Shown: positions 24,630-35,210 of the stretch, one piece after another
Layout of the letters: each line of letters starts with the position of its first letter
How positions within the stretch are numbered: the first letter of the stretch is position 1
Origin: Fragilaria crotonensis
Lineage: Eukaryota > Bacillariophyta > Fragilariophyceae > Fragilariales > Fragilariaceae
Length of the DNA: 64,000 nucleotides
Assembly: GCA_022925895.1 (NCBI GenBank)
Contig: JAKSYS010000113.1
Location: forward strand, 51,746 to 115,745
Direction: 5' to 3'
Made by a program: the position numbers and the translations under genes
Notes under the pieces: generated by a model
Databases searched by the model: none
What the model was told of the DNA's origin: nothing
What the model saw: only the letters and a program-made list of their open reading frames with translations

Positions 24630-27509
24630 ATGCTGAAGATCAACCTTACCGTCGTTATATCTTTGCTGGTGCTATGGTCTGCGAATGCAGATTTCGTGCA
24701 ATTGCGAGGTAACAAGGCTGTGGAGTTCCAACGATCACTTAATGAGAACGAATGCTGCGATTGCAATTGTTACGATGATGAAGGTGAAGGCGGTAAAGGC
24801 AAGGGAGGTGGAAAGAAGGGCGGGAAAAAAGGCAGTGCTGAAAAGGTCTGCGATTGCAAGTGCGATTGCGAATCGCCAGAGGGTGACGATGACGGGAAGG
24901 GAAGCGAAGGTGGAAAGAAGGGAGAAGTAGCCGGCAAGAAAGGAGGTGAGGGTAAGAAGGGAGGCGAGGGTAAGAAGGGAGGTGAGGGTAAGAAGGGAGG
25001 CGAGGGTAAGAAGGGAGGTGAGGGTAAGAAGGGTGGCGATGATGATGACGAAGGCGTAGGAGATGACTATTCCAGTGAAGGCGACGACGATGACGACGAT
25101 TGCGAAGGCGACGACGATGACGACGATGACGAAGGCAAGGGTAAGGGCAGTGGTGGAAAGAAGGGCGGCGATGATGACGACGACGAAGGCAAGGGTAAGG
25201 GCAAGGGCAGCGGTGGAAAGAAGGGTGACGATGACGACGAAGGCGACGATGACGAAGGTAAGGGCAAGGGCAGCGGTGGAAAGAAGGGTGACGATGACGA
25301 CGACGAAGGCAAGGGTAAGGGCAAGGGCAGCGGTGGAAAGAAGGGTGACGATGACGACGAAGGCGACGATGACGGCGACGATGACGAAGGCAAGGGTAAG
25401 GGCAGTGGTGGAAAGAAGGGTGACGACGACGACGAAGGCAAGGGTAAGGGCAAGGGCAGTGGTGGAAAGAAGGGTGACGACGATGACGACGACGAAGGCA
25501 AGGGTAAGGGCAAGGGCAGCGGTGGAAAGAAGGGTGGCGATGATGATGACGAAGGCGTAGGAGATGACTATTCCAGTGTGGGCGACGACGATGACGACGA
25601 TTGCGAAGGCGACGACGATGACGACGATGACGAAGGCAAGGGTAAGGGCAGTGGTGGAAAGAAGGGTGACGACGACGACGAAGGCAAGGGTAAGGGCAGT
25701 GGTGGAAAGAAGGGTGACGACGATGACGACGACGACGACGACGAAGGCAAGGGTAAGGGCAAGGGTGGCGATGATGACGACGAAGGTGACGATGACGAAG
25801 GCAAGGGTAAGGGCAAGGGCAGCGGTGGAAAGAAGGGTGACGATGACGACGACGAAGGCAAGGGTAAGGGCAAGGGTAGCGGTGGAAAGAAGGGTGGCGA
25901 TGATGATGACGAAAGCGTGGGAGATGACTATTCCAGTGAAGGCGACGACGATGACGACGATTGCGAAGGCGACGACGATGACGACGATGACGAAGGCAAG
26001 GGTAAGGGCAGTGGTGGAAAGAAGGGCGGCGATGATGACGACGACGAAGGCAAGGGTAAGGGCAAGGGCAGCGGTGGAAAGAAGGGTGACGATGACGAAG
26101 AAGGCGACGATGACGAAGGCAAGGGTAAGGGCAGCAGTGGAAAGAAGGGTGGCGATGATGATGACGAAGGCATGGGAGATGACTATTCCAGTGAGGGCGA
26201 CGACGATGACGACGAAGGCGACGATGACGAAGGCAAGGGTAAGGGCAGTGGTGGAAAGAAGGGTGACGACGACGACGAAGGCAAGGGTAAGGGCAAGGGC
26301 AGCGGTGGAAAGGGTGGCGATGATGATGACGAAAGCGTGGGAGATGACTATTCCAGTGAAGGCGACGACGATGACGACGACGAAGGCAAGGGTAGCTCAA
26401 GCGGAAAGGGCAGCGGCAAGAAGGGCGACGACGACGATGGAGACGATGACGACGAAGGCAAGGGTAAGGGCAGCGGTGGAAAGAAGGGTGGCGACGATGA
26501 CGACGAAAGCATGGGAGATGACTATTCCAGTGAAGGCGACGACGACGAAGGCAAGGGAAGCGGTGGCAAGAAGGGTGGCAAGGGTAGCTCAAGCGGAAAG
26601 GGCAGCGGCAAGAAGGGCGACGACGACGATGATGACGAAGGCAAGGGTAAGGGCAGCGGTGGAAAGAAGGGTGGCGACGATGACGACGAAGGCATCGGAG
26701 ATGACTATTCCAATGAAGGGGACGACGATGATGATTGCGAAGGTGATGACGACGATGAAGGCAAGGGTAGTGGCAAGAAGGGAGGTGAGGGTGGAAAGAA
26801 GGGTGGCAAGAAGGGAGGCGAGGGCGGAAAGAAGGGTGGCAAGAAGGGAGGCGAGGGCGGAAAGAAGGGTGGTAAGAAGGGAGGCGAGGGCGGAAAGAAG
26901 GGTGGCAAGAAGGGAGGTGAAGGCGGAAAGAAGGGTGGAGAGGGAGATGACTATGCTGAGGAAGGCGACGACGAGGTGACGACGAATGATGACGCCAGCG
27001 ACGACGACGTCGAGGTAACGACAGATGACGGAAGCACGGGTGATGACTATTCGGAGGAAGGCGATGACGACGACGAAGGCAAGGGTAGTGGCGGTAAAAA
27101 GGGGGACGACGACGATGAAAGTGTAGGAGATGATTATCCCGAGGAAGGCGACGATGAAAGCGTGGGAGATGATTATCCCGAGGAAGGCGACGATGAAAGC
27201 GTGGGAGATGATTATCCCGAGGAAGGCGACGATGATGACGAACACCCTTCTGATGACTATTCCGAAGAAGGGGATGACGATGAGGGAGAAGGCGGCAAAG
27301 GCAGCAGTGGTAAGAAGGGCAGCGAAGGTGGCAAAGGAAGCGAAGGTGGAAGTGGCAAAGGTAGCAGTGGTAAGAAGGGCAGCGAAAGCGGTAAGGGCAG
27401 CGAAAGCGGTAAGGGCAGCGAAGGTGGAAGTGGCAAAGGTAGCAGTGGAAAGAAGGGCAGCGAAAGCGGCAAGGGAAGCGAAGGTGATGACGGCGCATAC
27501 CGTTCATAG
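24630..27509 (+). CDS. Secreted Gly/Lys/Asp block-polyampholyte, silica-protein-like
   Basis: A single exon of 959 aa. Residues 1-20 are a signal peptide (hydrophobic core about 6-16, likely cut at SANA|DF). An RXL motif (RSL, 35-37) follows, like the pro-peptide cleavage motif described in diatom silaffins and silacidins. Residues 41-90 hold two cysteine knuckles (ECCDCNCY and VCDCKCDCE). The remainder is almost entirely G, K, D, E and S. It alternates basic blocks (KGKGSGGKKG), Asp runs (4-9 D) and about 13 DDY modules (mostly GDDYSSEG, later GDDYPEEG), some followed by DCEG with Cys. Near 26780-26930 a KKGGEGGKKGG array appears, and the C-terminus is Ser/Lys/Gly-rich. A ~45-residue superunit recurs at about nt 25030, 25530 and 25890. 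Biosilica, cell-wall or adhesive function is inferred from composition and motif only; no homologous domain is recognised. Confidence 0.8.
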   Translation: MLKINLTVVISLLVLWSANADFVQLRGNKAVEFQRSLNENECCDCNCYDDEGEGGKGKGGGKKGGKKGSAEKVCDCKCDCESPEGDDDGKGSEGGKKGEVAGKKGGEGKKGGEGKKGGEGKKGGEGKKGGEGKKGGDDDDEGVGDDYSSEGDDDDDDCEGDDDDDDDEGKGKGSGGKKGGDDDDDEGKGKGKGSGGKKGDDDDEGDDDEGKGKGSGGKKGDDDDDEGKGKGKGSGGKKGDDDDEGDDDGDDDEGKGKGSGGKKGDDDDEGKGKGKGSGGKKGDDDDDDEGKGKGKGSGGKKGGDDDDEGVGDDYSSVGDDDDDDCEGDDDDDDDEGKGKGSGGKKGDDDDEGKGKGSGGKKGDDDDDDDDDEGKGKGKGGDDDDEGDDDEGKGKGKGSGGKKGDDDDDEGKGKGKGSGGKKGGDDDDESVGDDYSSEGDDDDDDCEGDDDDDDDEGKGKGSGGKKGGDDDDDEGKGKGKGSGGKKGDDDEEGDDDEGKGKGSSGKKGGDDDDEGMGDDYSSEGDDDDDEGDDDEGKGKGSGGKKGDDDDEGKGKGKGSGGKGGDDDDESVGDDYSSEGDDDDDDEGKGSSSGKGSGKKGDDDDGDDDDEGKGKGSGGKKGGDDDDESMGDDYSSEGDDDEGKGSGGKKGGKGSSSGKGSGKKGDDDDDDEGKGKGSGGKKGGDDDDEGIGDDYSNEGDDDDDCEGDDDDEGKGSGKKGGEGGKKGGKKGGEGGKKGGKKGGEGGKKGGKKGGEGGKKGGKKGGEGGKKGGEGDDYAEEGDDEVTTNDDASDDDVEVTTDDGSTGDDYSEEGDDDDEGKGSGGKKGDDDDESVGDDYPEEGDDESVGDDYPEEGDDESVGDDYPEEGDDDDEHPSDDYSEEGDDDEGEGGKGSSGKKGSEGGKGSEGGSGKGSSGKKGSESGKGSESGKGSEGGSGKGSSGKKGSESGKGSEGDDGAYRS

Positions 27510-27811
27510 GCGTGACGTCCATCGTTCATTTCGCTTGTCAGAAGTGCGAGCTGAGGGTCGGCGATACTGACTGGGGCGAAGAAAACCTTTGCTGTCTCCC
27601 AGATTGGTTTTTTTTCGACTATGTGCCTCACCAAGCAGACCATTAGGCTTCTTGTACAATAGTATTGCTCCTTAAATTCCTTAGATACACTGCATTTGAT
27701 GCTCCTTCGCAGTGCTGCTGTCAATATACCGTGTACTATAGCTGTAGGTACCGGACCAAATGAATTCCCCGCACAACATAGGCAAGTACACCTAGAACCT
27801 AGAATAAGCAT

Positions 27812-28520
27812 TCAAGATTTCGGCAGATTCAACGAAGTGTCGTCGGTCTTCAATTTCTTCGACATTGATTCGGGCGAAGTGTGATAATCATCATGGGGGA
27901 CCTTCTTGACGACCTCCATTGGCAGTTTTCCGGGTAACGTCTCTTCTTCCCCATCAGTTTCGAGCATCCTCGGTTCTGCCATTGGAATATAGGCGAACTC
28001 ATCGTCCTGGGCGCCTACTGGTAGGGCTATATCCTGCTGCTCCTTCAGCATAATTCCAGACAATGCCAAATTCTTTTTCTTTAACTTCGCCTCTTTGTGT
28101 CTCTGACGCTTCTTTCGTCGCTGTGCCGTTCGTTGCTCCTCTTCCATCCGATTGGCCTCTAGTTTCTTCTGGTACTCATCTTCCAACTCCTTTTCCCGTT
28201 CCTCTTGATTCATTTGCTTCCACCGTTCCGCCTCACGAGCTCGCGCATGACGGTAAACGTGAAAGTCACCACTCCCTGCGCCAGCAGTAGATCCATACGG
28301 GTTGTTCACCTTCTCAGCAGTGACTGTAGACGTCAGAAGACATGACAACTTAGCTATTGGATTCACGAATAAAGTAACCATAGCGCAATCGATTTATTCA
28401 ACAGAATAACATACCTGGTCCGGCTTTGGCTTCGGCGGAACCTACGGCTTGATCATACGGAATGCTTCGCATGTTTGCATTGTTATCGGCATAAGCCTGA
28501 ACGGAGCTATAGCGGCCCAT
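27812..28520 (-). CDS. PRKRIP1: PRKR-interacting protein 1-like (DUF1168) spliceosomal protein
   Basis: Two exons, 28520-28415 and 28323-27812, are joined by a 91-nt intron (GTATGT...CTACAG, phase 1) to give 205 aa. The first exon encodes MGRYSSVQAYADNNANMRS and IPYDQAVG. The second opens VTAEKVNNPYGSTAGAGSGD, then FHVYRHARAREAERW, the signature of the family. A long basic helical stretch follows (EEQRTAQRRKKRQRHKEAKL) and then an acidic tail. In animals PRKRIP1 is a nuclear dsRNA-binding helical component of activated spliceosomes. The start was chosen because the intronless reading would begin in non-conserved sequence. It is convergent with the repetitive secreted protein gene, about 300 bp from its end. 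Confidence 0.82.
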
Positions 28521-28754
28521 GGCAATGCAAGGATCGATTTATGCTGACAATATGAAATCAAACAACACTCCGGAACACGAGAAATATTTGTTGTGTCGAT
28601 AACAACTGACAACTGTTGCGAGTGCAGTTAAGGGATGCACACAAGAACACTTCAGTGATTTGGGGTTTGTATTCGTCGTACTGGAGTAGCAGTACTTTAC
28701 ACCCGTATGGCATGACTCCGATTGCTTGATCTCTCGAAAACTGCAGTTCCACGT

Positions 28755-28812
28755 ACTTGTACCTGGTACCTGGTACCTGGTACCTGGTACCCTGGTACCT
28801 GGTACTCCAGTA
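28755..28812. repeat. CTGGTAC microsatellite
   Basis: Successive GTACCTG units of 7 bp, with one slipped unit, give about six copies. They end in TACTCCAGTACTT. The unit is the same word found scattered singly in other spacers. Confidence 0.85.
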
Positions 28813-28887
28813 CTTACACTCCAGTACTGAGTACCCTCGATCCCCTCGATGCACTTTATGAGATGTACAGTATGCAAACCCCAGTAT

Positions 28888-30051
28888 TTTTTGTCGCATG
28901 GCATGCGACAAAAATTCTTCCGAGTTTTGGGATATCCCAAAATTTTTGTCCTACGAAAAAGCTAGCGAGAAATTTCGTGCGACAAATGTTTTTCAGCGAT
29001 TCTCATTGATGCCTACAATTGAAGTTCGTTTGTTGCCCCTTGCATGCATTCCAGAGACCAGTTGTGCACCCAATCCTTTTACTAGAAGTCAAGTGCTGCA
29101 TACTCTGTAGGTTTTACGTACGGCAAGAAGTGTCGTACACCCCCCCGTACAAGCAAGAAATTGGTGAACTGCAAAGTGCGAACAACAACAAGAACATCAT
29201 AATCTCTTGATTGCAACTTCCTCAAGGTGTTTCTACTCATGTCAGGCACCGATGGCTGCATCAATGGTGACCGTGATTGGGAAGAAAAGGTGGTCATCAT
29301 GTCCGTTTCTGCGGATTCAGATGAGGATCTCAAAGTGTTGGGCCTTTGTGGCCGTATCCCACAGCCGAGACAATCATGCCTGCAAACATGGACATGGGAT
29401 CCGTTGGTGCCTCCTCTGATGTCTCAACAGCGGACATGCCAGTGAAGTACTAACTATGAGGATGTGCCTACTGATGATGTTGTTGTTGGGTGATTGACCC
29501 ATAAGGACAAAACGCCTTGTTGTCGTAAATCTAATACTGACTAAGGCTCCTTCTCGTAAGCACCAGCTTGCACCCACCAAGACGGCTTGCGAGACTGCTT
29601 CAGCCACTGCAGGAATAACGAAGCCTCACACAGACCGTGCAGGAACCGTTGCTCTCCTGCGTGAGATCCCTCTTTACCTGAAGAGGTTCTTCCTTTTCAG
29701 TGTCTTGTCCGTGAGATTGCTCCGAGAGATTTCAAGCCGGACCTTTGCTTCCAGGGATCTGCTATCCCCCGCACTCGCTGCTTCTTGCTTGTTTATCAAG
29801 GAAGAAGTATCATGATAAATGGTTTGCTTCAGCAGTGCAATATTCAATAGAGTAATGTTAGCACTTAGCGCAGCAACATTGTTGTTGATGGATGCAATGA
29901 GCAACATTATGCGGCGTACGAGCTATTTGTACTAGAAAAACCCAGTCTGGGTCGTATGTTTGAGTGTTTTGGGCGATGTTCACACTGGTGTAATGAGTGC
30001 TATATTTTTAAATCCGCTTTTTGTCGCATGCTAGCTTTTTCATGCGACAAA
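28888..30051. repeat. Inverted GTCGCATG hairpins bounding a ~1.1 kb stretch
   Basis: At 28888-28914 two 13-nt arms (TTTTTGTCGCATG and its complement) are separated by a single base. Immediately downstream, 28925-28942 is a perfect 18-bp palindrome (TTTTGGGATATCCCAAAA). At 30020-30051, TTTGTCGCATG and CATGCGACAAA are separated by 10 nt. Both regions also carry an AAAAAGCTAGC word. They may be the ends of a non-autonomous element, but no target duplication was found. Confidence 0.5.
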
Positions 30052-30375
30052 CTCGTGCGAACTCCGAAAAAAATTGATGAAGTTTGCGATGTTGTAACTT
30101 TGCAAGCATCATGATTGGAAAGCAATCCTCACAGATTTAGGTAGAATGTTAAAAGCATTACAGATCGCACTTTTCACAATTTTTTAGGTGTTGTTTTTTG
30201 TTCTGATATGGCGTCTCAACATTTTGTCGTCTTTTTTGTCGCAGGGAATTTTCACACCGGGGTTCTTTTCTGCTTGCCATGAGGTGATAACGTTGGACAT
30301 CAACCGAAATTGAAAACGTGACGAGCAAAACAAGTCCATCGATTCATATGCAAGTTCTATACATTCATAGAAACC

Positions 30376-30800
30376 CCGGAAGAAAAAGCAAGTAAAAGGA
30401 AGAAAGGAAAAAATCTGGAAGAAAAAAGAAGAGAAAGGAAGAAAGAAAAAATTCCGTGAAGAAAAAAGGAGAAAAAGGAAGAAAAAGCGAGAAGCTCTAC
30501 TCGCTCATTTGGAAAAGAGTGTGGCATGGTCCAAAATAGGTTTTTAAAGCAGTGTATACCTCGCAACTCAAATGTGAATTTTATGTACGACACGTATTTA
30601 TGTGATCGAGTTCGTATCAACGAAACTAAGTTTCTACGACTTGCAACGGAGTAAGCGAAAGGAAGCAAAGGAAGAAAATAGAAGAAGCCGTTTAGAAAAA
30701 AGGAGAAAAAGGGAGAAACTAGAAGAAAATTGAAGAAGCTTCAATTTGCTTAAGTAGAAGAAAGAAATTAGGAGAAAGAAATCTGCGGACTTTCTTCTTC
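30376..30800. repeat. Polypurine (GAA/AAGG-rich) tracts
   Basis: Almost pure purine strings built of GAAGAAAAA/GGAAG words occur at about 30376-30492 and 30648-30790, separated by mixed sequence. The minus-strand frame through the first tract (Phe/Ser-rich) is a low-complexity artefact. Confidence 0.8.
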
Positions 30801-30971
30801 TATAATAAAATCCGTCAAATCAGAAAATGACAATTGTCCATTGTACTTGAGTACCTACGAATATGTCCAACCAATTCGATTAGTCTATTTTGTCCGTTTG
30901 GCGTGGCAATCTGATACACAAAAAGTCCTGTAGAAGAAATACTAGGATAGAAGCAGAAATTCCGGAACCTC

Positions 30972-31150
30972 CTGGTTGCATTCAAGGGAAAATAACATGT
31001 AGTCGCCCACGTAGATCTTGGTACAAAACATAAACATTAACCCTGTAGACCTTCATTTATCGTGCCAAATTACGTGCTTTTGATCGGCTCATGATGGGGC
31101 TTTAAGATTTGTCAAGATCTCCGCCGTTCCTAGGTTTTTAGTATTTCCTC
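30972..31150 (+). repeat. Dispersed repeat, copy 2
   Basis: Matches 3876-4055 in order and spacing (CTGGTTGCA, GCCCACGTAGA, GTACAAAA, CATTAACCCTGT, CAAGATCTCCG). Sequence beyond about 31150 no longer aligns clearly. Confidence 0.65.
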
Positions 31151-32694
31151 AAATGGTTTTAGACGCGTTAGTATGACCATGAGTGGAAAGCTTGTGAGGA
31201 AATACATGCTAGGACTAACAAAGTCCAAGGGAATCTCAAATCCTACTAGTAGTACTGATCCAAATGTTCTTCAATTTGGTTTCTGGTGTTGCAGTTTACA
31301 AAAATGAAATGTTTTTTGTGAAACTTTGGGATATGGGGCACAACCTTAAACCCTTTCAATTTTGTGAGTCAGTTTCTGCTCATAATAAGGGTGGTGATTT
31401 TGGATGACAAAAACAAGGGTGTTCTTGTTTTTGTGAATTTTGGTCTCAGCACAAGGGAGGATCCTCTTATAGGACAGGCCTAAGGGCTAAGCAATTCTTA
31501 TGCAGGCATCATCAGCATGATAATCAGGCAGGCAGATCCTCTTTACCGCCAGCCAGACATGAAACGGAAATGGTTTCTGATTTGGCTGGTGCGTATTTTT
31601 CCTTATTCACAACTCAGCCCACATACGCCCGACCTACCAGCGGAAATAAAATCAACAGAAATGATGTCAATTGGAATTCCAAATGGTCTTCGATCTTCTG
31701 GTACAGTGCTCGTATGCCTTCCTGTTGCATTGGAATCCTACATCACTCTGCATTTTGTATTCGACGAGTGACGGGGGCAGTGTGCAGTATCGTACTCCAG
31801 CGTACTATCGCACCGGGACCAGTCTTACTGTGATCGCGAGGTTTTCAAATCATTGCACCCGAGAAGGGATCCGTATTTGAAGTTTTTTCTTAAAAAAGTA
31901 CAAAAACCCTCATCATTCAAGTTTCAATATCACCCTCAATGATAAGGGTGACGCCGTTGCGATACTGACGTAGAAAAATAGGGAGGAACTTGACGATGTC
32001 AGTGATCCATGCTAGGATAAGTGTGATACAGTACTTGTACCTTGTACCTGGTACAGTAACAGAGTACAGTAGACAGCTAGCCTCCATCTCTTAACCACAG
32101 TTAAGTTAGGGTTAACAATTCCTGGTTAAATAGCAAAGGCTCATTTTTATTGTCAAAATTTGAGTGCACAAATGAGTACATTTCCTTAAATTCAGAACAG
32201 TACTCCCTACGAGTTGCAGAAATGCACATCTTTTTGGTAGTACTTGCGATTATGTCGAATCTACGAAAAATACTCATGATGTACTTAACCGTGCATTCAC
32301 CTTAAACCTTGAGGAAGGGGGTCATGAATGTACATTACGACATTGAAACATGTGACCAATCGATCCTCTGTTTTTCAAGAATTAAACCAGCGCGTTCAAG
32401 ACACGTGACACATGACACATGACATTATTACATTACTCCACAAACTTGTATGTACTGAAGTGCCTGTTCCTGGAATACGAGTACATTTTTGTGCTTCGTC
32501 GTCGTATGGTGCTATTCTTGCCAGACATATTTATCCTCGACACATGCATACGAGTATATATATGTTAAAACTATTAGGTATCCATGGGTCGTTGGGACAT
32601 TTCTTAAACATGTGGAAAATTTTAATAATGATGACTGTGAAACCTTCCCGTTTCAGCGCGTGGATTGCCACACGACGAAACTACTCCTCGCACC

Positions 32695-34571
32695 ATGCTG
32701 TTGCAGCTGCTGCTGTCACTCGTCGTTTTTCAGCAAACTTTTGCCGATGTTTGCGAGGTTTGTGGGGCTGGGCTTGTCGTGACGAATTCAGCAGCGTTGG
32801 TTGAAATTTTCGGACAGGGTTTCTATCCTACTTGCACCGAGCTCCAACAAGCCGGTCTTAATGGTCACATTCCGAAAGCTCAATGCGACACGGCACCATT
32901 GCTGATCTTTGAAGTTTGTAGGTGCGCTCCGACTATTTCTCTCTCCTCTCCGGCGCTCGATCCGCGTCAGTTGAATGTTTTAACTCGCGTGTCCTTTCCA
33001 ACACCTCCTCCACCGTCGAGTGCAGCGACCCCGATAGCACCCGCAAGTTCAGAACAAGTAACAGCCGCTCCGACAAAGACAAACAGCTCAACAATACCGA
33101 CACCGACAGCCCTTGAAAGCTCAACGCCGCCTGCGACACAAAGTTCCGCGTGCTATATCTGTGGAGAGGAGGGTTCGGAAGTATCACTACCAAACGCCAT
33201 TATCGACATTACTGGGCAACCCATGACCTGTAGTGAGCTCGAAATTTTGGCTCTTGAAGGCGGGATTAGTCCGGAGGAATGCCCTTTTCTTCCTGTGGTA
33301 TCATTTTTGACTTGCGGGTGTAGCAGCCCTACGTCGAGTCCACCGGCACCATCTTCCGTTCCAGTTGCGGCTGCACCTACTGCGGCACCATTTTCCACGC
33401 CTGTTGATGCTTTTCCGAATCCATCACCATCTTCCACACCAGTTGACTCTACACCGAGTCCAGCTCTAGTTTTCACACCAGTTAATTCTACGCCGAGACC
33501 AGCTCCGAATTCCACCCCAGTTGATTCTACTTCGAGTCAACCGGCACTCTTTCCCACACCTGTTGGTTCTACCCCGCGTCCATCGACACCATTGGCAACA
33601 TCAGCTCCTAACGGTTCTGTTGTCTCTGAGTGCAGCGATGGATCTGGTTCCTTTGGAGATACCACAGGGAGTGAGACAGAAGTCGAGTTTCTCTATGAAG
33701 CAATCACCACCCCTGAGACAGTCGCGAGTGCTCTCAGCAACATTCTTTCCACCACCATCGAACCTGCACTTGGCGCAGGTCTTATTTCCGGTATCTTTTC
33801 TTCAGTCTGTTCTCGACGACTCCAGTGGAGGCGACGTTTGGAAGTGATAGGTCTCAGTATAAAACCAAACGACGAGTTGGTTGGATCAGGTACGTTCCTG
33901 AAACTGAGTGCTGAACTTTTTAAATTGCGCTTGCTCACCTATTGATTGCTCCTTGTCATGTTCTAGCTTCTTGCCTGTCTGATGCGAACGGAAACCGATG
34001 TACTGTGATCCGCGGACTCTTTACTCTCTTCTCTGAGGATGGCACCGATGTGGAGGATGCAATCAATGATGCCTTAAAGCGTATTCAAGAATCGATGGCA
34101 AACGGTGCCTTTAACAATCTCGACCCACGCCTTCCATCTGTCAATTTTCGCACTGCCGACGTCGCAGATGTTCCTGTCAGCAACACTACTACTGCAGGGA
34201 ATCCGGCTTCGACCGCCAGCTCCGCGCCATCAGTTCCCATCTGGACGTGGGTGCTGATCGGAGTAGGAATTGCGCTCTTTAATTGCTTGATATGTTTTGT
34301 GTGTTGTCGGCGACGCAGGGAAAGAAAGGGACTGGATGGTGATGAGGACGATGACGATTATGGAGACAGCTCGGGTGATCAGGGGAAACCAGATGCTGCT
34401 GGGTATCAGCAGCAAGCAGATAATGATGACGACTTTGAGGACAATGATGCCCAGGAGGGAGCTGAAGGATCGGGTGGATTTTACCGGCCTTCGATTGCTG
34501 GTTACGGTCATCGAGTGGGTAGTGATGCCCATGAAACGATGCAAATGATGAACTCTATTGGAAACCTTTGA
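32695..34571 (+). CDS. Cys-rich single-pass surface protein with Pro/Thr/Ser stalk
   Basis: Two exons, 32695-33889 and 33967-34571, are joined by a 77-nt intron (GTACGT...TTCTAG, phase 1) to give 599 aa. MLLQLLLSLVVFQQTFA is a signal peptide; the ATG 30 bp upstream lacks this property. Two related ~55-residue cysteine modules follow: CEVCGAG...TC.EL...C...CRC and CYICGEE...TCSELE...C...CGC. Each begins CxxCG and ends CxC. They are separated by a Thr/Ser/Pro linker. A stalk of ~13-residue repeats (STPVDSTPSPAP-like) follows. After a globular region with RRL and LSIKPND, a transmembrane helix (IWTWVLIGVGIALFNCLICF) precedes CCRRRRERK and an acidic cytoplasmic tail. Type I membrane topology is inferred. 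Similar Cys-module proteins occur in diatoms without known function; adhesion or wall sensing is plausible. Confidence 0.78.
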
Positions 34572-35210
34572 TTGGTCAAAGGTATGGTGGGACATGATCC
34601 GCCATAGAAGCATCTAATTGCTGCAAGCTCACTATGGGTCAATAGTCAAGGCTCAAGACAGAAGACCGTCATCACGGGGTTTAGTGTTGAAATGCTACCG
34701 GCTCACTTTTTGGGGTACAAGTACCGGTACTAAACTAGTGTTCTCTACGGTAGTACTGTCGGCCAATACTCTCGTCCCTATCACATTAATACTGTCGTAG
34801 ACGACACCCGTACTTTGGGACTCCACATAATGCGCGAATTGCCAATACTGTACTGTACCCTGCCCCCTGCCCGCAAAGCCATCATACCGTACCGGTAGAA
34901 GGTATGATATACTCCGTACTACGAGTTTTCTACCAGTTATTATCATATGAATCCTAGCATGTATGCATATATGTCATAGTAGACTACGTACGCCTGTACT
35001 ACTACTGTTGCTACACGTACGACGTAGTGAAGTGCAGAACACAAACGAGGAACCAATGGATTAGGAACGACGACGAGACGTGCACACGACATACCGAGCA
35101 AAATATACAGAGACACCAAGAGCACCACACACCATTGTTACCAATACAACTTGACTTTTTTTGCATTCCGTTCGCGTCATTGTGGAATCACTTCTCACCC
35201 GTGGCGTACT
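34572..35210. other. Spacer between surface protein and DAHP synthase genes
   Basis: No gene seen. 34690-34990 is rich in GTAC, TACCGGTA and TATGATATA-like words. The DAHP synthase promoter should be within the last 200 bp. Confidence 0.45.

Larger units (their letters stand above)
28521..32694. other. 4.2 kb gene-poor region with repeats and hairpins
   Basis: No supported protein gene was found. It contains a CTGGTAC microsatellite, two GTCGCATG hairpin regions about 1.1 kb apart, long polypurine tracts and a dispersed repeat, each listed separately. The promoter of the surface protein gene at 32695 must be near its right edge. Confidence 0.5.

Noticed and set aside
25564-26979. 471-aa plus-strand frame (Thr/Met/Arg/Ala-rich) inside the same repeat
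   Set aside because: A +1 shadow of the same simple repeat; no signal peptide, and it starts and ends within the repeats.
24630-27509. Tandem protein repeat as a CRISPR-like array
   Set aside because: The repeats are codon repeats without unique spacers, in a eukaryotic gene.
24739-27522. 927-aa open frame on the minus strand opposite the repetitive protein
   Set aside because: Repeated GAC/GAT/GGC/AAG codons leave all frames open; the antisense product is an Arg/His/Pro/Leu string with no start context or leader, while the plus frame has a signal peptide.
30357-30668. Phe/Ser-rich 103-aa minus frame suggesting a membrane protein
   Set aside because: It arises from the polypurine tract read in antisense.
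28521-32694. A hidden decayed gene in the 4.2 kb gap
   Set aside because: Short frames near 29.1-29.6 kb were read in all frames, but no family motif or colinear series emerged.
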